Positions 24,800 through 32,857 are shown, counted from the first letter of the stretch. The stretch: DNA of 42,864 nt from Methanoregula sp. PtaU1.Bin051 (GCA_002067895.1 MVRE01000010.1:1-42864); one strand, 5' to 3'. Made by a program: numbers and translations. The notes: generated by a model from the letters alone, not told the origin.

Positions 24800-25058
24800 G
24801 ATTGCCTTCTGTTATCTGCTTGGACGGATTTGAGCGGTGAACCGATGCCGGCAGAGCTGTTAAAAACCTGTCCGCCCCGGCCGGCGATCCTGTTCACACC
24901 TTACTCTATTCCGTAAGAATTGCAGATGAAATTTTCTACGCCCGCGCATACCCCGGCCCCTGTCAAAGGATGATTTTCCGGGCAAAACCGTGATCTTCCC
25001 TGCCAAAATCATGGAAAACAGGAAATATCAAAGAATCTTTCTCCGATTAAACAATAAC

Positions 25059-25068
25059 ATATATATAC
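25059..25068 (+). promoter_or_regulatory. TATA box of the pilin gene
   Basis: ATATATATAC within an A-rich context, preceded by GATTAAACAATAAC. Transcription would start near 25090, leaving a leader of about 50 bases before ATG 25140, which is long for this genome. Confidence 0.65.
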
Positions 25069-25099
25069 AAAAACGTAAAACAGAAGCGTACACATTGTC

Positions 25100-25119
25100 A
25101 TGTCCTCGCATGAGGGCAT
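25100..25119 (+). promoter_or_regulatory. Hairpin in the pilin mRNA leader
   Basis: ATGTCCTC (25100-25107) pairs with GAGGGCAT (25112-25119), one U-G wobble and a four-base loop. It lies between the expected transcript start and the GGAGAGA ribosome site, 20 bases before the start codon. It may stabilise the mRNA or gate translation. Confidence 0.45.
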
Positions 25120-25139
25120 TATTTCGGAGAGAACTGATT

Positions 25140-25547
25140 ATGAAGTATACCAAGAATGAAGATGCAGTGTCACCGGTCATCGGCGTCATCCTCATGGTCG
25201 CCATCACGGTGATCCTTGCAGCAGTCATCGCTGCATTCGTGTTCGGTATGGCAGGAAACGTCCAGAAGACGAGAGTGGTAACCGCTACCGTTGCCCAGCA
25301 GGGAGATCAAATCGCGGTAACATACCAGGGAGGAACTGACGCCGCTTCGTTGTCAGGGCTGAATGTCACGATTACCTCAAGTGGAACAACGACCCCTGTA
25401 AAAGTTAATAATTTGGTACCGAACCTTGTCACGACAGTTGGCAATACCAGTTACTTCGGTGGTGGAACTGCAGGGCAGGACAAGGTCATCATCGTCGGTG
25501 TCTTCAAGGACGGCACGGAACAGGTCCTTCTTGATACCTACGTATAA
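25140..25547 (+). CDS. Type IV pilin-like protein with class III signal peptide
   Basis: Archaeal pilin subunit, 135 aa. The N-terminus carries charged KYTKNED, then a hydrophobic stretch VSPVIGVILMVAITVILAAV (residues 10-29), the hallmark of euryarchaeal pilins (DUF1628 type) processed by a prepilin peptidase near residue 9/10. The rest is beta-rich and Thr/Gly-rich, as expected for an exposed pilin head. GGAGAGA precedes ATG 25140. It has its own TATA box and a T9 terminator, so it is a strong single-gene unit. No assembly ATPase or peptidase gene lies in the window. Confidence 0.9.
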   Translation: MKYTKNEDAVSPVIGVILMVAITVILAAVIAAFVFGMAGNVQKTRVVTATVAQQGDQIAVTYQGGTDAASLSGLNVTITSSGTTTPVKVNNLVPNLVTTVGNTSYFGGGTAGQDKVIIVGVFKDGTEQVLLDTYV

Positions 25548-25555
25548 TCCCATCC

Positions 25556-25564
25556 TTTTTTTTT
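25556..25564 (+). terminator. T9 terminator of the pilin gene
   Basis: Nine T in a row, eight bases after the pilin stop codon. No stem precedes it, as is usual for archaeal oligo-T termination. Confidence 0.6.
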
Positions 25565-25627
25565 CAAACCGGTTTCTTCCAGCTAACTGATAAGCTGTCT
25601 GTTCATTCACAGGATTTTATCGACAGT

Positions 25628-25679
25628 GAATACTATTTCGGTATCCATATAAAGAAGCGTTGAATACCTTTTAGTATTC
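25628..25679. promoter_or_regulatory. GAATAC repeats at the second pilin-like promoter
   Basis: A perfect inverted repeat GAATAC-N6-GTATTC at 25662-25679 ends one base before the start codon at 25681, and another direct GAATAC lies at 25628-25633. A TATA-like CATATAAAG (25646-25654) lies between them, so the inverted repeat covers the expected transcript start. It could be a repressor operator; a hairpin is unlikely if the mRNA is leaderless. Confidence 0.45.
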
Positions 25680-25680
25680 C

Positions 25681-26196
25681 ATGAAAAACGAGGACGCCAG
25701 CTCGAATAACATCGGTACGATCCTGGTGGTTACCACAACGATCCTTCTCGCAGCGCTCGTCCTCATTCTCTGTACCCGCTACCTTTACCTGACCGAATGG
25801 GAAATATCGGCAATTCCGGCAATTTTTGTTATCACCAATGTCTTTCATGTCGATGATTATACCGGTAAAATGAACTACGACAGCCGGATCATTGTCCTTC
25901 ATACAGGTACGAAGACCTATGATAACGCAAACCTTAAGGCATACATCTTCAGGAATGGAGAACCGCTTGGTTGTGCAATAGAGACATTAAATGGCAATGA
26001 TTTCATCAGCACCGTTCATCTCGGGGTCCAGTGGATCGGATATGCCGGCTGCAGCGGGGCGACGTGGGCCCCGGGCGAGATGAGCGCAATCGACCTCACT
26101 GACGGGACATTCCATCCCGGCGACGAGGTGCAGATCGACATTATCGATAAAAGCTCAAACCAGATTATTTCACGGCATAAATACCGGGTAAGCTGA
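25681..26196 (+). CDS. Second pilin-like secreted protein
   Basis: A 171-aa protein starting MKNEDASSNNIGTILVV, close to the pilin upstream in its KNEDA motif, followed by a hydrophobic segment (about 11-32, IGTILVVTTTILLAALVLIL). The usual pilin Gly and Pro pattern (VSPVIG) is not kept, so processing by the prepilin peptidase is uncertain. The body (ITNVFHVDDYTGKMNYDSRIIVLHTG) looks like the beta-rich head of DUF1628-type proteins, with WAPGE and FHPGDEVQIDIID. It may be a minor pilin. No ribosome site is visible, consistent with a leaderless mRNA. Confidence 0.75.
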   Translation: MKNEDASSNNIGTILVVTTTILLAALVLILCTRYLYLTEWEISAIPAIFVITNVFHVDDYTGKMNYDSRIIVLHTGTKTYDNANLKAYIFRNGEPLGCAIETLNGNDFISTVHLGVQWIGYAGCSGATWAPGEMSAIDLTDGTFHPGDEVQIDIIDKSSNQIISRHKYRVS

Positions 26197-26219
26197 TTTG
26201 ACAATAAGAGGAAAATCTC

Positions 26220-26447
26220 TTACTCTTCAAGACGTCTGAACACACCCTTTTTTACTTTAAGGATCTTGCATTCCGGGCAACGCCATGTATCAGGGAGCGA
26301 CTCAAACGATATCCCCGGAGGGATTTCCTGCGTCTTATCCCCCTTTGCCGGGTCATAGATGTAATGACATTCGAGGCAGACCCAACGCGATGAAGCATTT
26401 TTCTGTACCAATTCAACCATCTCCTCTTTCAGTACCGGAAATAGCAT
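26220..26447 (-). CDS. Rubredoxin
   Basis: Small iron protein for one-electron transfer, probably in oxygen or peroxide defence. The CxxC pairs WVCLEC (Cys24/Cys27) and WRCPEC (Cys57/Cys60) form the Fe(SCys)4 site; YIYDPAKGD and [13 protein letters not shown] are family-typical. Length is 75 aa from ATG 26447. An internal ATG at 26420 gives 66 aa and also fits the family, but GAGGAG abuts it with no spacing. I keep the longer form. The gene converges on the pilin-like gene and ends 23 bases from it. Confidence 0.93.
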   Translation of the reverse strand: MLFPVLKEEMVELVQKNASSRWVCLECHYIYDPAKGDKTQEIPPGISFESLPDTWRCPECKILKVKKGVFRRLEE

Positions 26448-26518
26448 ATCTCAATATCAGGTCCAAGAATATGAAGGCAACTCTTCAGGTACGGGATCTT
26501 TTCGGGACAGCTTTTTTA

Positions 26519-27085
26519 CTACCCCCGCTCATGAAAGGAAAACGCCTGCCGGGCGCAGAGACGAGCAACCCGAAGCGGTTCGGGGATCCTGCCCTCCAGT
26601 GTAAAAGCATCACAGAACTTAGCCGCATCCGCCCCGGAAATGCCCCAGCTGCGCAGGAAGATTGTCTGGCCGGTGTGCAGGAGGACGGGAACACGTTCGC
26701 CCAGCCTCTCGTATGCCAGAAGCCTTGCCGTGTCATCAGGGAAATGGTGTCGTATGTCCCCGGAAAGACCCTCAGATTCCTCATAAGTCACGCAGATAAC
26801 AGGGATACCGGTTACGTCTTCGATACGCGCCGGGTCGATGACGTTAAACCACGCAATCACGCAGCCGGAGAGGAGGATTGCGTTGATATCCCTCCGGTCC
26901 AGCTCCTGTACCATCCCGATGACCGCATCCGTTGCATCCATCCCCCCGACCGTAACGGAACCGAATACGAAACCATCAATCCGCAGATCTTTACGCATCA
27001 CCACTCCTGCCAGCGTGGAATGAGTCCTTCCGGCATAACTCTCGGCGATGCCCAGCGCACGGAGTCCCTTCTTTGGGATGTGCAT
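26519..27085 (-). CDS. DUF99 family protein (endonuclease V-like fold)
   Basis: Archaeal protein of unknown function with an endonuclease V-like fold. The 188-aa protein shows the DUF99 pattern: KKGLRALGIAES near the start, GVVMRKDLRIDGFVFG, VGGMDATDAVIGM, ILLSGCVIAWFNVID and GIPVICVTYEE. ATG 27085 begins just before the conserved start; a TTG start at 27106 is less likely. It is divergent from the glycosyltransferase gene, sharing the AT-rich 38-base gap between them. Confidence 0.82.
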   Translation of the reverse strand: MHIPKKGLRALGIAESYAGRTHSTLAGVVMRKDLRIDGFVFGSVTVGGMDATDAVIGMVQELDRRDINAILLSGCVIAWFNVIDPARIEDVTGIPVICVTYEESEGLSGDIRHHFPDDTARLLAYERLGERVPVLLHTGQTIFLRSWGISGADAAKFCDAFTLEGRIPEPLRVARLCARQAFSFHERG

Positions 27086-27123
27086 AGAAGCACTTATGAT
27101 AACCAATTAAAAATAGTATACCG

Positions 27124-28047
27124 ATGAAATTTTCCAAAGACGATGTCTGTATCCTCATCCCCACCCTCAACGAAGCTCCTACCATCGGCAACGTCGTTCG
27201 GGAATTCAAAACAATGGGGTATAAGAATATCCTCGTCATGGACGGGAAGAGCACCGACAATACGGTAAAGATTGCCCGTGAAGCTGGTGCAACCGTTAAA
27301 ACCCAGTCCGGGACCGGTAAAGGCAACGCGATCATGGAAGCGTTCGAGATCATCGAACAGCCATACATTCTCATGCTGGATGGGGATGGCACTTATTCTG
27401 CCAAGGATGCTGAAAAGATGCTGACGCCACTCTTCCTGGGTTTCGATCAGGTTATCGGCGATCGGCTTATTAATGCAGAAGAGGGGTCATTTTCAAGGAT
27501 GAACCTTTTCGGCAACCATATGCTCAACCTCCTGTTCAAGATTGCGCACAGCCGGGACCTGCATGATATCCTCTCCGGCTACCGGGCATTTACCAAGCTT
27601 GCTGTCCAGCAGATGCACTTAAAAGAACATGGCTTCGAGATTGAAACCGAAATCTCCGTAGAGGCTGTCCGCAACGGACAGCGAATCATGGTTGTGCCGA
27701 TCAAATACCTACGCCGTCCGGGCACAGCGACAAAACTATCCCCCTTCCACGACGGGATCAAGATCGTCAGTACAATCTACCGTCTCGCACGCGTGAACAA
27801 TCCCATGTTCTACTTCGGTATGATGGGTGCATTCACGAGCATTCTCGGGGTATTAACAGGCGTCTATGTCGTACTGGAGTGGTTCAGTGGAACCGAGCAT
27901 ATCCCGCTGACCATTCTGACCGTACTACTGATTGTCGTCGGCATCGAAATCTTCATGTTCGGTATGATCTCCGATATGCTCCTCGTTTTCCACCGCGAGA
28001 TCGTGCGTGAGCTCCAGCTCCTCCAGCCCCCGCGACAACAGAAGTAG
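27124..28047 (+). CDS. GT2 glycosyltransferase, AglJ-like (dolichyl-phosphate sugar transfer)
   Basis: Family 2 glycosyltransferase that probably adds the first sugar to dolichyl phosphate for archaeal N-glycosylation. The 307-aa protein has the nucleotide-binding start CILIPTLNEAPTIG, the acidic motif DGKSTDNT, the metal motif LDGDGTYS (85-92), the GYRAFT and FEIETEIS blocks, and a C-terminal membrane part with two spans (about 228-250 and 260-285). AglJ of Haloferax has the same length and layout. The pilins and surface proteins nearby are likely glycoproteins. ATG 27124 follows a TATA-like region. It converges on the broken aldolase gene. Confidence 0.82.
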   Translation: MKFSKDDVCILIPTLNEAPTIGNVVREFKTMGYKNILVMDGKSTDNTVKIAREAGATVKTQSGTGKGNAIMEAFEIIEQPYILMLDGDGTYSAKDAEKMLTPLFLGFDQVIGDRLINAEEGSFSRMNLFGNHMLNLLFKIAHSRDLHDILSGYRAFTKLAVQQMHLKEHGFEIETEISVEAVRNGQRIMVVPIKYLRRPGTATKLSPFHDGIKIVSTIYRLARVNNPMFYFGMMGAFTSILGVLTGVYVVLEWFSGTEHIPLTILTVLLIVVGIEIFMFGMISDMLLVFHREIVRELQLLQPPRQQK

Positions 28048-28064
28048 CTGTATATCAGGCCAAT

Positions 28065-28612
28065 TCAGTTCTTTTTATTGTCAAAAAGTCTGTCGAGCGC
28101 TATCACTCTGTACGCATGCTCGGCCAGAGATGTAAATACATAAGCCTCGTCAAGAGTCCTGCTACCGGCAAAAGTCCCATGCCCGCGCGCGATGACGGCC
28201 TGTGCAACAGAAAGTCCCTTCGCAACTTTTTCAGCCAGTTCATTTGTTCCGGGCATTCCGGTTACAACAGGATCCTTGGGCATAACAGTATGCCTTCACA
28301 ATCGATCGGTACGATCTCGTTAACCCTTAGTGAGGCAGGAGTAGCGTACGGTGGATGAGCGTGTATGATTGCAGCGTATCGCGTTGCGAGATAAACCTCA
28401 CGGTGCACTCGGTATTCGCTCGACGCATTTGCTGGAACTTCTCCCTTTATCGGGACGAAGACCGGATTGCAGGAAACGTCGAGAAATGCCCCGCCCGGCT
28501 TGATATAGAACCCTTCGTCCCCCACGCGCACACTCGTATTCCCGAAACTGCCGCCGACAAGGTGTTCGGCAAACAACTGTTACCCTATTCTTTCGAACTC
28601 TTCAGAATACAA
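28065..28612 (-). pseudogene. Broken class II aldolase (fuculose-phosphate aldolase-like)
   Basis: Two adjacent frames together make one class II aldolase/adducin domain. The first (28576 to 28262) has GGSFGNTSVRVG, GFYIKPGGAFLD, SSEYRVHREVYLATRYAAIIHAHPPYA and VPIDCEGILL; the second (28283 to 28065) continues with MPKDPVVTG, ARGHGTFAGSRTLDEAYVFT and LAEHAYRVI. The join near 28262-28283 needs one base more than is present, a -1 frameshift. Upstream, FERIG is followed by TAA at 28580-28582, where the family has Lys (G-K-x-L). With a frameshift and a nonsense codon the gene is probably dead, and two lesions make a sequencing error less likely. Zinc-ligand HAHP and RGHG motifs are intact. Confidence 0.75.
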
Positions 28613-28697
28613 TGGCTATCATCTCACGAACATACTGCCCCGCCTAAATGGAGGAATGGCGGATTGGTCAGGTTTACCGTCACTATCCCGTTTTTTT

Positions 28698-29348
28698 TCA
28701 CCTGAACTGAATACCGACATCCCTCATCCTGTTATACCGGGCGATATTCAGGAGGAGCGGCGTTAACGATTCGACCATGGCTGAGACTGCCAGCGGGCCG
28801 GCATCAAATGCCTGAAGTTTCGAGATTGTATTGATTACCTTCATCACCTGTTGTTTTGCTGCTGCATCATCGCTGCAGACCGGAACGGAATAGACAAGTT
28901 CCTCGTCAAGAGCTTTCCATTTGTTGGCGGCTATCGTGTTGAATGCCGAACATACCCGTGCACGTTCGGGAAGTATCTTTTTTACAAGCAGTGCCGCCGA
29001 CCCTTCCGGTGGAGGAACAAATACAAAGAACTCCCTTTTCTCCATGGGATTTATAGGACTTACAACAATCTTGTCGTCGAAACCGTGCAATGTTTCCAGG
29101 GTTCCGGCAAGATGTCTGAAGGGTATTGCTAGGATTACGATTTCTGCATCATCGATCGCTTTCTGGTTTGAGGCGGCGCTCAGGTAGCACTCATGACCTC
29201 GTTTTTTTAACGTCTCGTTTCCCTGCTGGCAACTGATCTCCGCTTTTTCTTTTTCGCGGGATCCGACAAGAACATCAAAATGCGGGGCGAGGCGCATTGC
29301 CATGCCCTCGCCGATATCCCCGGTCCCACCCACGATGCCGATCTTCAT
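28698..29348 (-). CDS. npdG: F420-dependent NADP reductase
   Basis: Transfers hydride between F420H2 and NADP+, supplying NADPH for biosynthesis. The 216-aa protein has the Rossmann loop GIVGGTGDIGEGMA (4-17), LVGSREKEKA for the NADP phosphate, VILAIPFRHL, ISPINPME-like VVSPINPM, CSAFNTIAANKW and the closing AGPLAVSAMVESLTPLLLNIA. Length is typical. ATG 29348 directly follows the thioredoxin stop codon (TAA 29349-29351), with GGTGGGA as ribosome site, so the two are co-translated. The broken aldolase lies downstream on the same strand. Confidence 0.93.
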   Translation of the reverse strand: MKIGIVGGTGDIGEGMAMRLAPHFDVLVGSREKEKAEISCQQGNETLKKRGHECYLSAASNQKAIDDAEIVILAIPFRHLAGTLETLHGFDDKIVVSPINPMEKREFFVFVPPPEGSAALLVKKILPERARVCSAFNTIAANKWKALDEELVYSVPVCSDDAAAKQQVMKVINTISKLQAFDAGPLAVSAMVESLTPLLLNIARYNRMRDVGIQFR

Positions 29349-29621
29349 TTATCCCACCAGCGGACGGAGCAGTTTTTCAAGTGTTGCCGCATCGGTAACT
29401 CCTTCCATCGCATGGACGACGGTCCCCTCCTTCTCAATGATCAGGGTAGGAACGACACGGATACCGTATTTCTCGGCCATATCCATGTGCTGGTCGATAT
29501 CTATTTTTTGTATGTCGATGAGATCCCCCATCTTTTTTCTCAGGTCCTCGAGAATCGGTCCCTGTATCCTGCAGGGTCCGCACCAAGTAGCAAAGAAATC
29601 GTACAGTACCGGTTTCGCCAT
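29349..29621 (-). CDS. Thioredoxin
   Basis: Dithiol-disulfide oxidoreductase. The 90-aa protein has the active site WCGPC (13-17), the PILEDLRKKM helix, KIDIDQH and the cis-Pro motif VVPTLII, followed by EGV-type ending. Length is short, as usual for methanogen thioredoxins. CCGGAG precedes ATG 29621. It abuts npdG, which makes NADPH from F420H2; the pairing suggests a redox link, but thioredoxin reductase is not present here. Confidence 0.93.
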   Translation of the reverse strand: MAKPVLYDFFATWCGPCRIQGPILEDLRKKMGDLIDIQKIDIDQHMDMAEKYGIRVVPTLIIEKEGTVVHAMEGVTDAATLEKLLRPLVG

Positions 29622-29673
29622 TGTTTACTCCGGAACAATAGTCGATAAAAAAAGTGATAAAGGTATGTAATTG

Positions 29674-31134
29674 TTATTTTGAGAGGATCGTCATAATGAC
29701 CCTGCCGTACGCAGGACGGGTAATAATGACTCCTACCAGAACACCCATGATGGTGATTAACGCAAAGCCCTGTAGTGTGGTAAGCGGCATGACCATCAGA
29801 GGCACCATGGCGATAACAACCGTTGCTGCAGCTGTGACGATTATTGCCAGCGCCCGGGCAAGCCTTTTCAGGTAAAGGTTAGGTGATGGCACCTTGCCTT
29901 CATGCAGGATTTCATCAGTTATAACCACCAGTTGGTCGATGCCTGTTCCGAGCACCGCGATCAGACCGGCGATTGTGGGAAGATCCATCTGGAATTTAAT
30001 GGCGCTGATGAAACCAAGGAGGATGATCATTTCAGAGGCATTGATCATGACCATCGGCAGCACGATGCCGGGTTCACGGTAGCGGTAATAGATAACCAGG
30101 GCGACAGTTACCAGTGACAGGATCCCGGCAAACAGGGAGACATACATATTCTGGCGGCCCTGTTCTGCCGGAACCGTACCGGCACCAACCGTCTTTACAT
30201 CCACGGGTAATGCACCGGCATGCAGGTGGATCTTGAGCGTCTTGGCAGCGGCCTCACCTGCTTTTCCGGTTCCTGTTGTAGCAACCCACTGGCGGTTGGG
30301 ATCCTTGGCTAGCTTGGCAGCTGCCTCGGCATCCATCGGTGCGTCGAAAACTGTTTTATTATCAAGGATCATGAGCAGGTGATGGTTATCAGGATCTAAG
30401 ATCAGGCCGGTCCTGATAGCTGCGTCCTGCAATGCGATTGCCCCGGCTTCGCTGATTGTAAAAGGTACACCCCAGGAGCTGCCACGGGTTATTTCCATCT
30501 GTTCATTGCTGACACTGGTAATGGCATCACCATACAGGACATGTTCGGTCTGGTTCCCAATCGTCTGGATCCGTATCTCGAATTTTCCCTGTTTGCCGAC
30601 GATTTCCTGTGCCTGGTTCATGTTCACGCCGGCAAGCTCGACCCGGACATACCGGGCTACGTTGTTCAGACCGGAAAGGGTGTTGACCCTCGCATCCTTC
30701 GTGCCGAGAGCATTGATCTTGTTTTCGAGAATACTTTTTACGTCATCAGCGGTCTTCTTCGACACTCCCTGCTGGTAGGATGTGATCGTCCCGCCAGAAG
30801 CTGCAAAGACGGGTTCAAGCTCAGTCTGGTTATAGAATTTACGTATCTCCAAGTGGTTTTCGTCAACGAGAAGAACTTCGGTATCCAGGCTCTTGGACAG
30901 ACTGCTGATGAATTCTTCAACCGGTTGATCGGTAGTAAACCCGACAATCTCGGCACGGTATTCAAGCTGTATCCATGCGCCATTCTGGAGATCAAGACCG
31001 TACTGCAGGTTGGTTGTGAGATTGCCCCTGCTATCGAAATGAGGGTATATGGCTATGACCGAAAGAAGGACAAGAATTATCAGCGTGGCTACACGCCAGT
31101 CCATGAGGAGTCTTTTCAGTTCCTTGGAGTTCAT
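29674..31134 (-). CDS. secD: Protein translocase accessory subunit SecD
   Basis: With SecF it assists protein export through SecYEG. From ATG 31134 (486 aa): first membrane segment (about 14-32), DLQNGAWIQLEY (archaeal form of the SecD DLxGG motif), a large extracytoplasmic part, then five membrane segments in the C-terminal third with GTGIDQLVVITDEIL. Start ATG 31134 overlaps the secF stop as ATGA; the longer frame to 31242 lies inside secF and is rejected. Gene order secF-secD is the archaeal one. Confidence 0.93.
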   Translation of the reverse strand: MNSKELKRLLMDWRVATLIILVLLSVIAIYPHFDSRGNLTTNLQYGLDLQNGAWIQLEYRAEIVGFTTDQPVEEFISSLSKSLDTEVLLVDENHLEIRKFYNQTELEPVFAASGGTITSYQQGVSKKTADDVKSILENKINALGTKDARVNTLSGLNNVARYVRVELAGVNMNQAQEIVGKQGKFEIRIQTIGNQTEHVLYGDAITSVSNEQMEITRGSSWGVPFTISEAGAIALQDAAIRTGLILDPDNHHLLMILDNKTVFDAPMDAEAAAKLAKDPNRQWVATTGTGKAGEAAAKTLKIHLHAGALPVDVKTVGAGTVPAEQGRQNMYVSLFAGILSLVTVALVIYYRYREPGIVLPMVMINASEMIILLGFISAIKFQMDLPTIAGLIAVLGTGIDQLVVITDEILHEGKVPSPNLYLKRLARALAIIVTAAATVVIAMVPLMVMPLTTLQGFALITIMGVLVGVIITRPAYGRVIMTILSK

Positions 31135-31985
31135 CTGCCACCTCCTTTCTGGACATACCATTTGAGAATCGCGGCATTGGTAAGCCATGTATTCAGGACA
31201 TCGACCGCGAGTCCTATCAGCAGAACTGCTGATATCTGCCACATTATCTCAACCCCGCCGAAATACGAGACTATGAACATCGCAGTAACGGCTACAAATG
31301 TCGTCGAGGTCATGATAATGCCTGTCTGGAATGCGCCGGCCAGTTTATCGGAAAGCTTCCCCTGCCTTTTTAAAACCCGCGTCGTCAGAAGGATGTCACT
31401 GTCAACAGAATACCCAATCAGCATCAGCAATGCCGCTGTCGTCCCGAGCGTGAGCTGGATACCGACAATATCCATGACGGCAGCTGTCATGACCATATCC
31501 GCAAATGCCGACAAGACGACGGCCATGGAGGGTACGAATGTCCGGAAGGAAATAAAGACAACGACTGACATCCCGATAAAAGAAATAATCAGTGCCAGAA
31601 CAGCCATCGCCTGGTTGTTCTTTCCGAATGTCGCGTCGATACCGGCTATAGGTTCATGTTGCGGATAAGTACTCCCGACAAGTGCGTCCAGAGAGTCCCG
31701 TTCTGCCTGCTCCATGGGGCCGAACTGAAGCTGTTTGCCTGTCGGCCCTTCTTTGATAACGACAAGCGGGTAGTCCGTAAATACGGCCCGGATTTGATCG
31801 TCACTCTGGGTTGTGATAATGGAATAGGAGTAACCACCGGCAAAATCGATGCCGGGTGTGACCGGCATTCCTGTTGCAGCGATATTTAACCCCAGTAACA
31901 GAAGGGATACGACCAGCAGGACAAGAGGGATGCTCATCAGCTGGAGGGGGGGGTATTTTTCGATATTGTACTTAATCAATCCCAT
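31131..31985 (-). CDS. secF: Protein translocase accessory subunit SecF
   Basis: Partner of SecD in the membrane. The 284-aa protein has an N-terminal membrane segment (about 17-36), PGIDFAGGYSYS, an extracytoplasmic loop, then five membrane segments with the conserved IGYSVDSDILLTTRVLK. Length is normal for archaeal SecF. A TATA-like TTACTATTATAATC sits about 30-40 bases upstream of ATG 31985 (near 32011-32025 on the minus strand). It leads a two-gene unit with secD. Confidence 0.93.
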   Translation of the reverse strand: MGLIKYNIEKYPPLQLMSIPLVLLVVSLLLLGLNIAATGMPVTPGIDFAGGYSYSIITTQSDDQIRAVFTDYPLVVIKEGPTGKQLQFGPMEQAERDSLDALVGSTYPQHEPIAGIDATFGKNNQAMAVLALIISFIGMSVVVFISFRTFVPSMAVVLSAFADMVMTAAVMDIVGIQLTLGTTAALLMLIGYSVDSDILLTTRVLKRQGKLSDKLAGAFQTGIIMTSTTFVAVTAMFIVSYFGGVEIMWQISAVLLIGLAVDVLNTWLTNAAILKWYVQKGGGR

Positions 31986-32162
31986 GGCCTAATCATCTGT
32001 TCATGAACGATTATAATAGTAACACGGAACACGTGGCATTTTTTTAATCTGTATATCAAGATACTGTCATGAAAAAGAGCATGGAATGATTGCGTAGAGA
32101 GAAAAAAGTTCCTTTGTAAATTGCCGCTAGCAGCAATCAGGGATTGTAAATCGCGAAAAATC

Positions 32163-32198
32163 AAAAAATATATATACAGACCGTTGTGAAACACAACG
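32163..32198 (+). promoter_or_regulatory. TATA box and perfect operator-like palindrome before the DUF2551 gene
   Basis: AAAAAATATATATACAG (32163-32179) is a strong TATA element. It is followed by the perfect inverted repeat CGTTGTG-AAA-CACAACG (32182-32198), which ends one base before the start codon at 32200. The expected transcription start (near 32195) lies in the palindrome, so a bound protein would block initiation. The encoded protein looks like a winged-helix DNA-binding protein, so autorepression is a natural guess. Confidence 0.6.
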
Positions 32199-32199
32199 T

Positions 32200-32511
32200 A
32201 TGAGATCTCCACAAGAGATCAAGAGAGTCATTGAGTCACGCCTGCGCTCATACCTTTCCCGTGACAGGACCGGAATCCGGCGTGAGCTTCTCCGGCTCTT
32301 TGTCAGAATCAAATCGATGACTATTGCTGACCTCGTAAGAGAACTGCAGAAGCAGTTTGCGGTCACATTTCATGCAATTGCATCGATGGTAGGGATCATT
32401 GCTTCTCGCATCGGCATCCTGCGTATGACAAGGAATGCCGATGGCATGCACTTGTACGAACTGAAGGAAAAGTATGTCGACATCGTAGTAAGGATCGTCA
32501 GGGTTGCCTGA
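32200..32511 (+). CDS. DUF2551 family winged-helix protein (candidate regulator)
   Basis: Archaeal protein of unknown function, 103 aa. The pattern SPQEIKRVIESRLRSYLSRD and RTGIRRELLRLFVR matches DUF2551. The following helices (MTIADLVRELQKQF, TFHAIASMVGIIASRIGIL) and strand-turn-strand (LRMTRNADGMHLYELKEKY) look like a winged helix-turn-helix with recognition helix and wing. No ligand domain is present. The start is ATG 32200, leaderless by promoter position. It lies 55 bases before the small CxxC gene leading to archease-RtcB, with a T-run at 32533-32538 between. Confidence 0.75.
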   Translation: MRSPQEIKRVIESRLRSYLSRDRTGIRRELLRLFVRIKSMTIADLVRELQKQFAVTFHAIASMVGIIASRIGILRMTRNADGMHLYELKEKYVDIVVRIVRVA

Positions 32512-32566
32512 AACCCCTATCCTACCATTACGTTTTTTAGTATCCATTACCTACTGAGTGAGCATC

Positions 32567-32857
32567 ATGTATATCCGTACTGACCAGACTGTCGCTTTAA
32601 ACGATATCAGCATCGCTCCTGATGTCCTCGACTACATTTCCAGACGCAACTGTGATTTCAGGATATGCACATCCTGTGGTGGTCCGATCCTCCTGCCGAC
32701 CCTGATAAAACCCCCGAAACCAACTGATCTTCTGTTAAAGGCCGGATCCAGGCTGATTTACATATCCGTCCACCAGGCCCGTTATCTGCATACAATACGG
32801 ATGGATATGATACCATTCATAGACGATCCTGATCTTACCAGGCACGAGTCCGAATGA
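32567..32857 (+). CDS. Small conserved protein with a CxxC knuckle, unknown
   Basis: A 96-aa protein I do not recognise. It begins MYIRTDQTVALNDISI, carries one zinc-knuckle-like CTSCGGPILLP near residues 34-44 and continues with LIKPPKPTDLLLKAGSRLIY. There is one CxxC pair plus Cys29 (RRNCDFRIC), so metal binding would need a dimer or extra ligand. ATG 32567 is preferred over the GTG at 32558. Its stop overlaps the archease start as ATGA, linking it tightly to the RNA-ligase operon. Confidence 0.75.
   Translation: MYIRTDQTVALNDISIAPDVLDYISRRNCDFRICTSCGGPILLPTLIKPPKPTDLLLKAGSRLIYISVHQARYLHTIRMDMIPFIDDPDLTRHESE

Larger units (their letters stand above)
24800..25139. other. Intergenic region before the pilin gene
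   Basis: About 340 bases without a gene. The left part would carry the promoter of the minus-strand TPR gene; no clear element was seen. The right part is AT-rich and holds the pilin TATA box (25059-25068) and a leader hairpin (25100-25119). A frame open from 24990 runs into the pilin but lacks a signal-peptide logic and is not taken as coding. Confidence 0.6.

Noticed and set aside
26285-27127. 280-codon plus-strand frame over rubredoxin and DUF99 genes
   Set aside because: It spans two genes on the other strand and has no recognisable domain.
28065-28612. Programmed frameshift or stop-codon readthrough in the aldolase gene
   Set aside because: The frameshift site lacks a slippery heptamer and the in-frame stop is TAA, not the UAG used for pyrrolysine; decay is simpler.
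30541-31668. 375-codon plus-strand frame opposite secD/secF
   Set aside because: Antisense shadow; the minus strand encodes SecD and SecF with their motifs.
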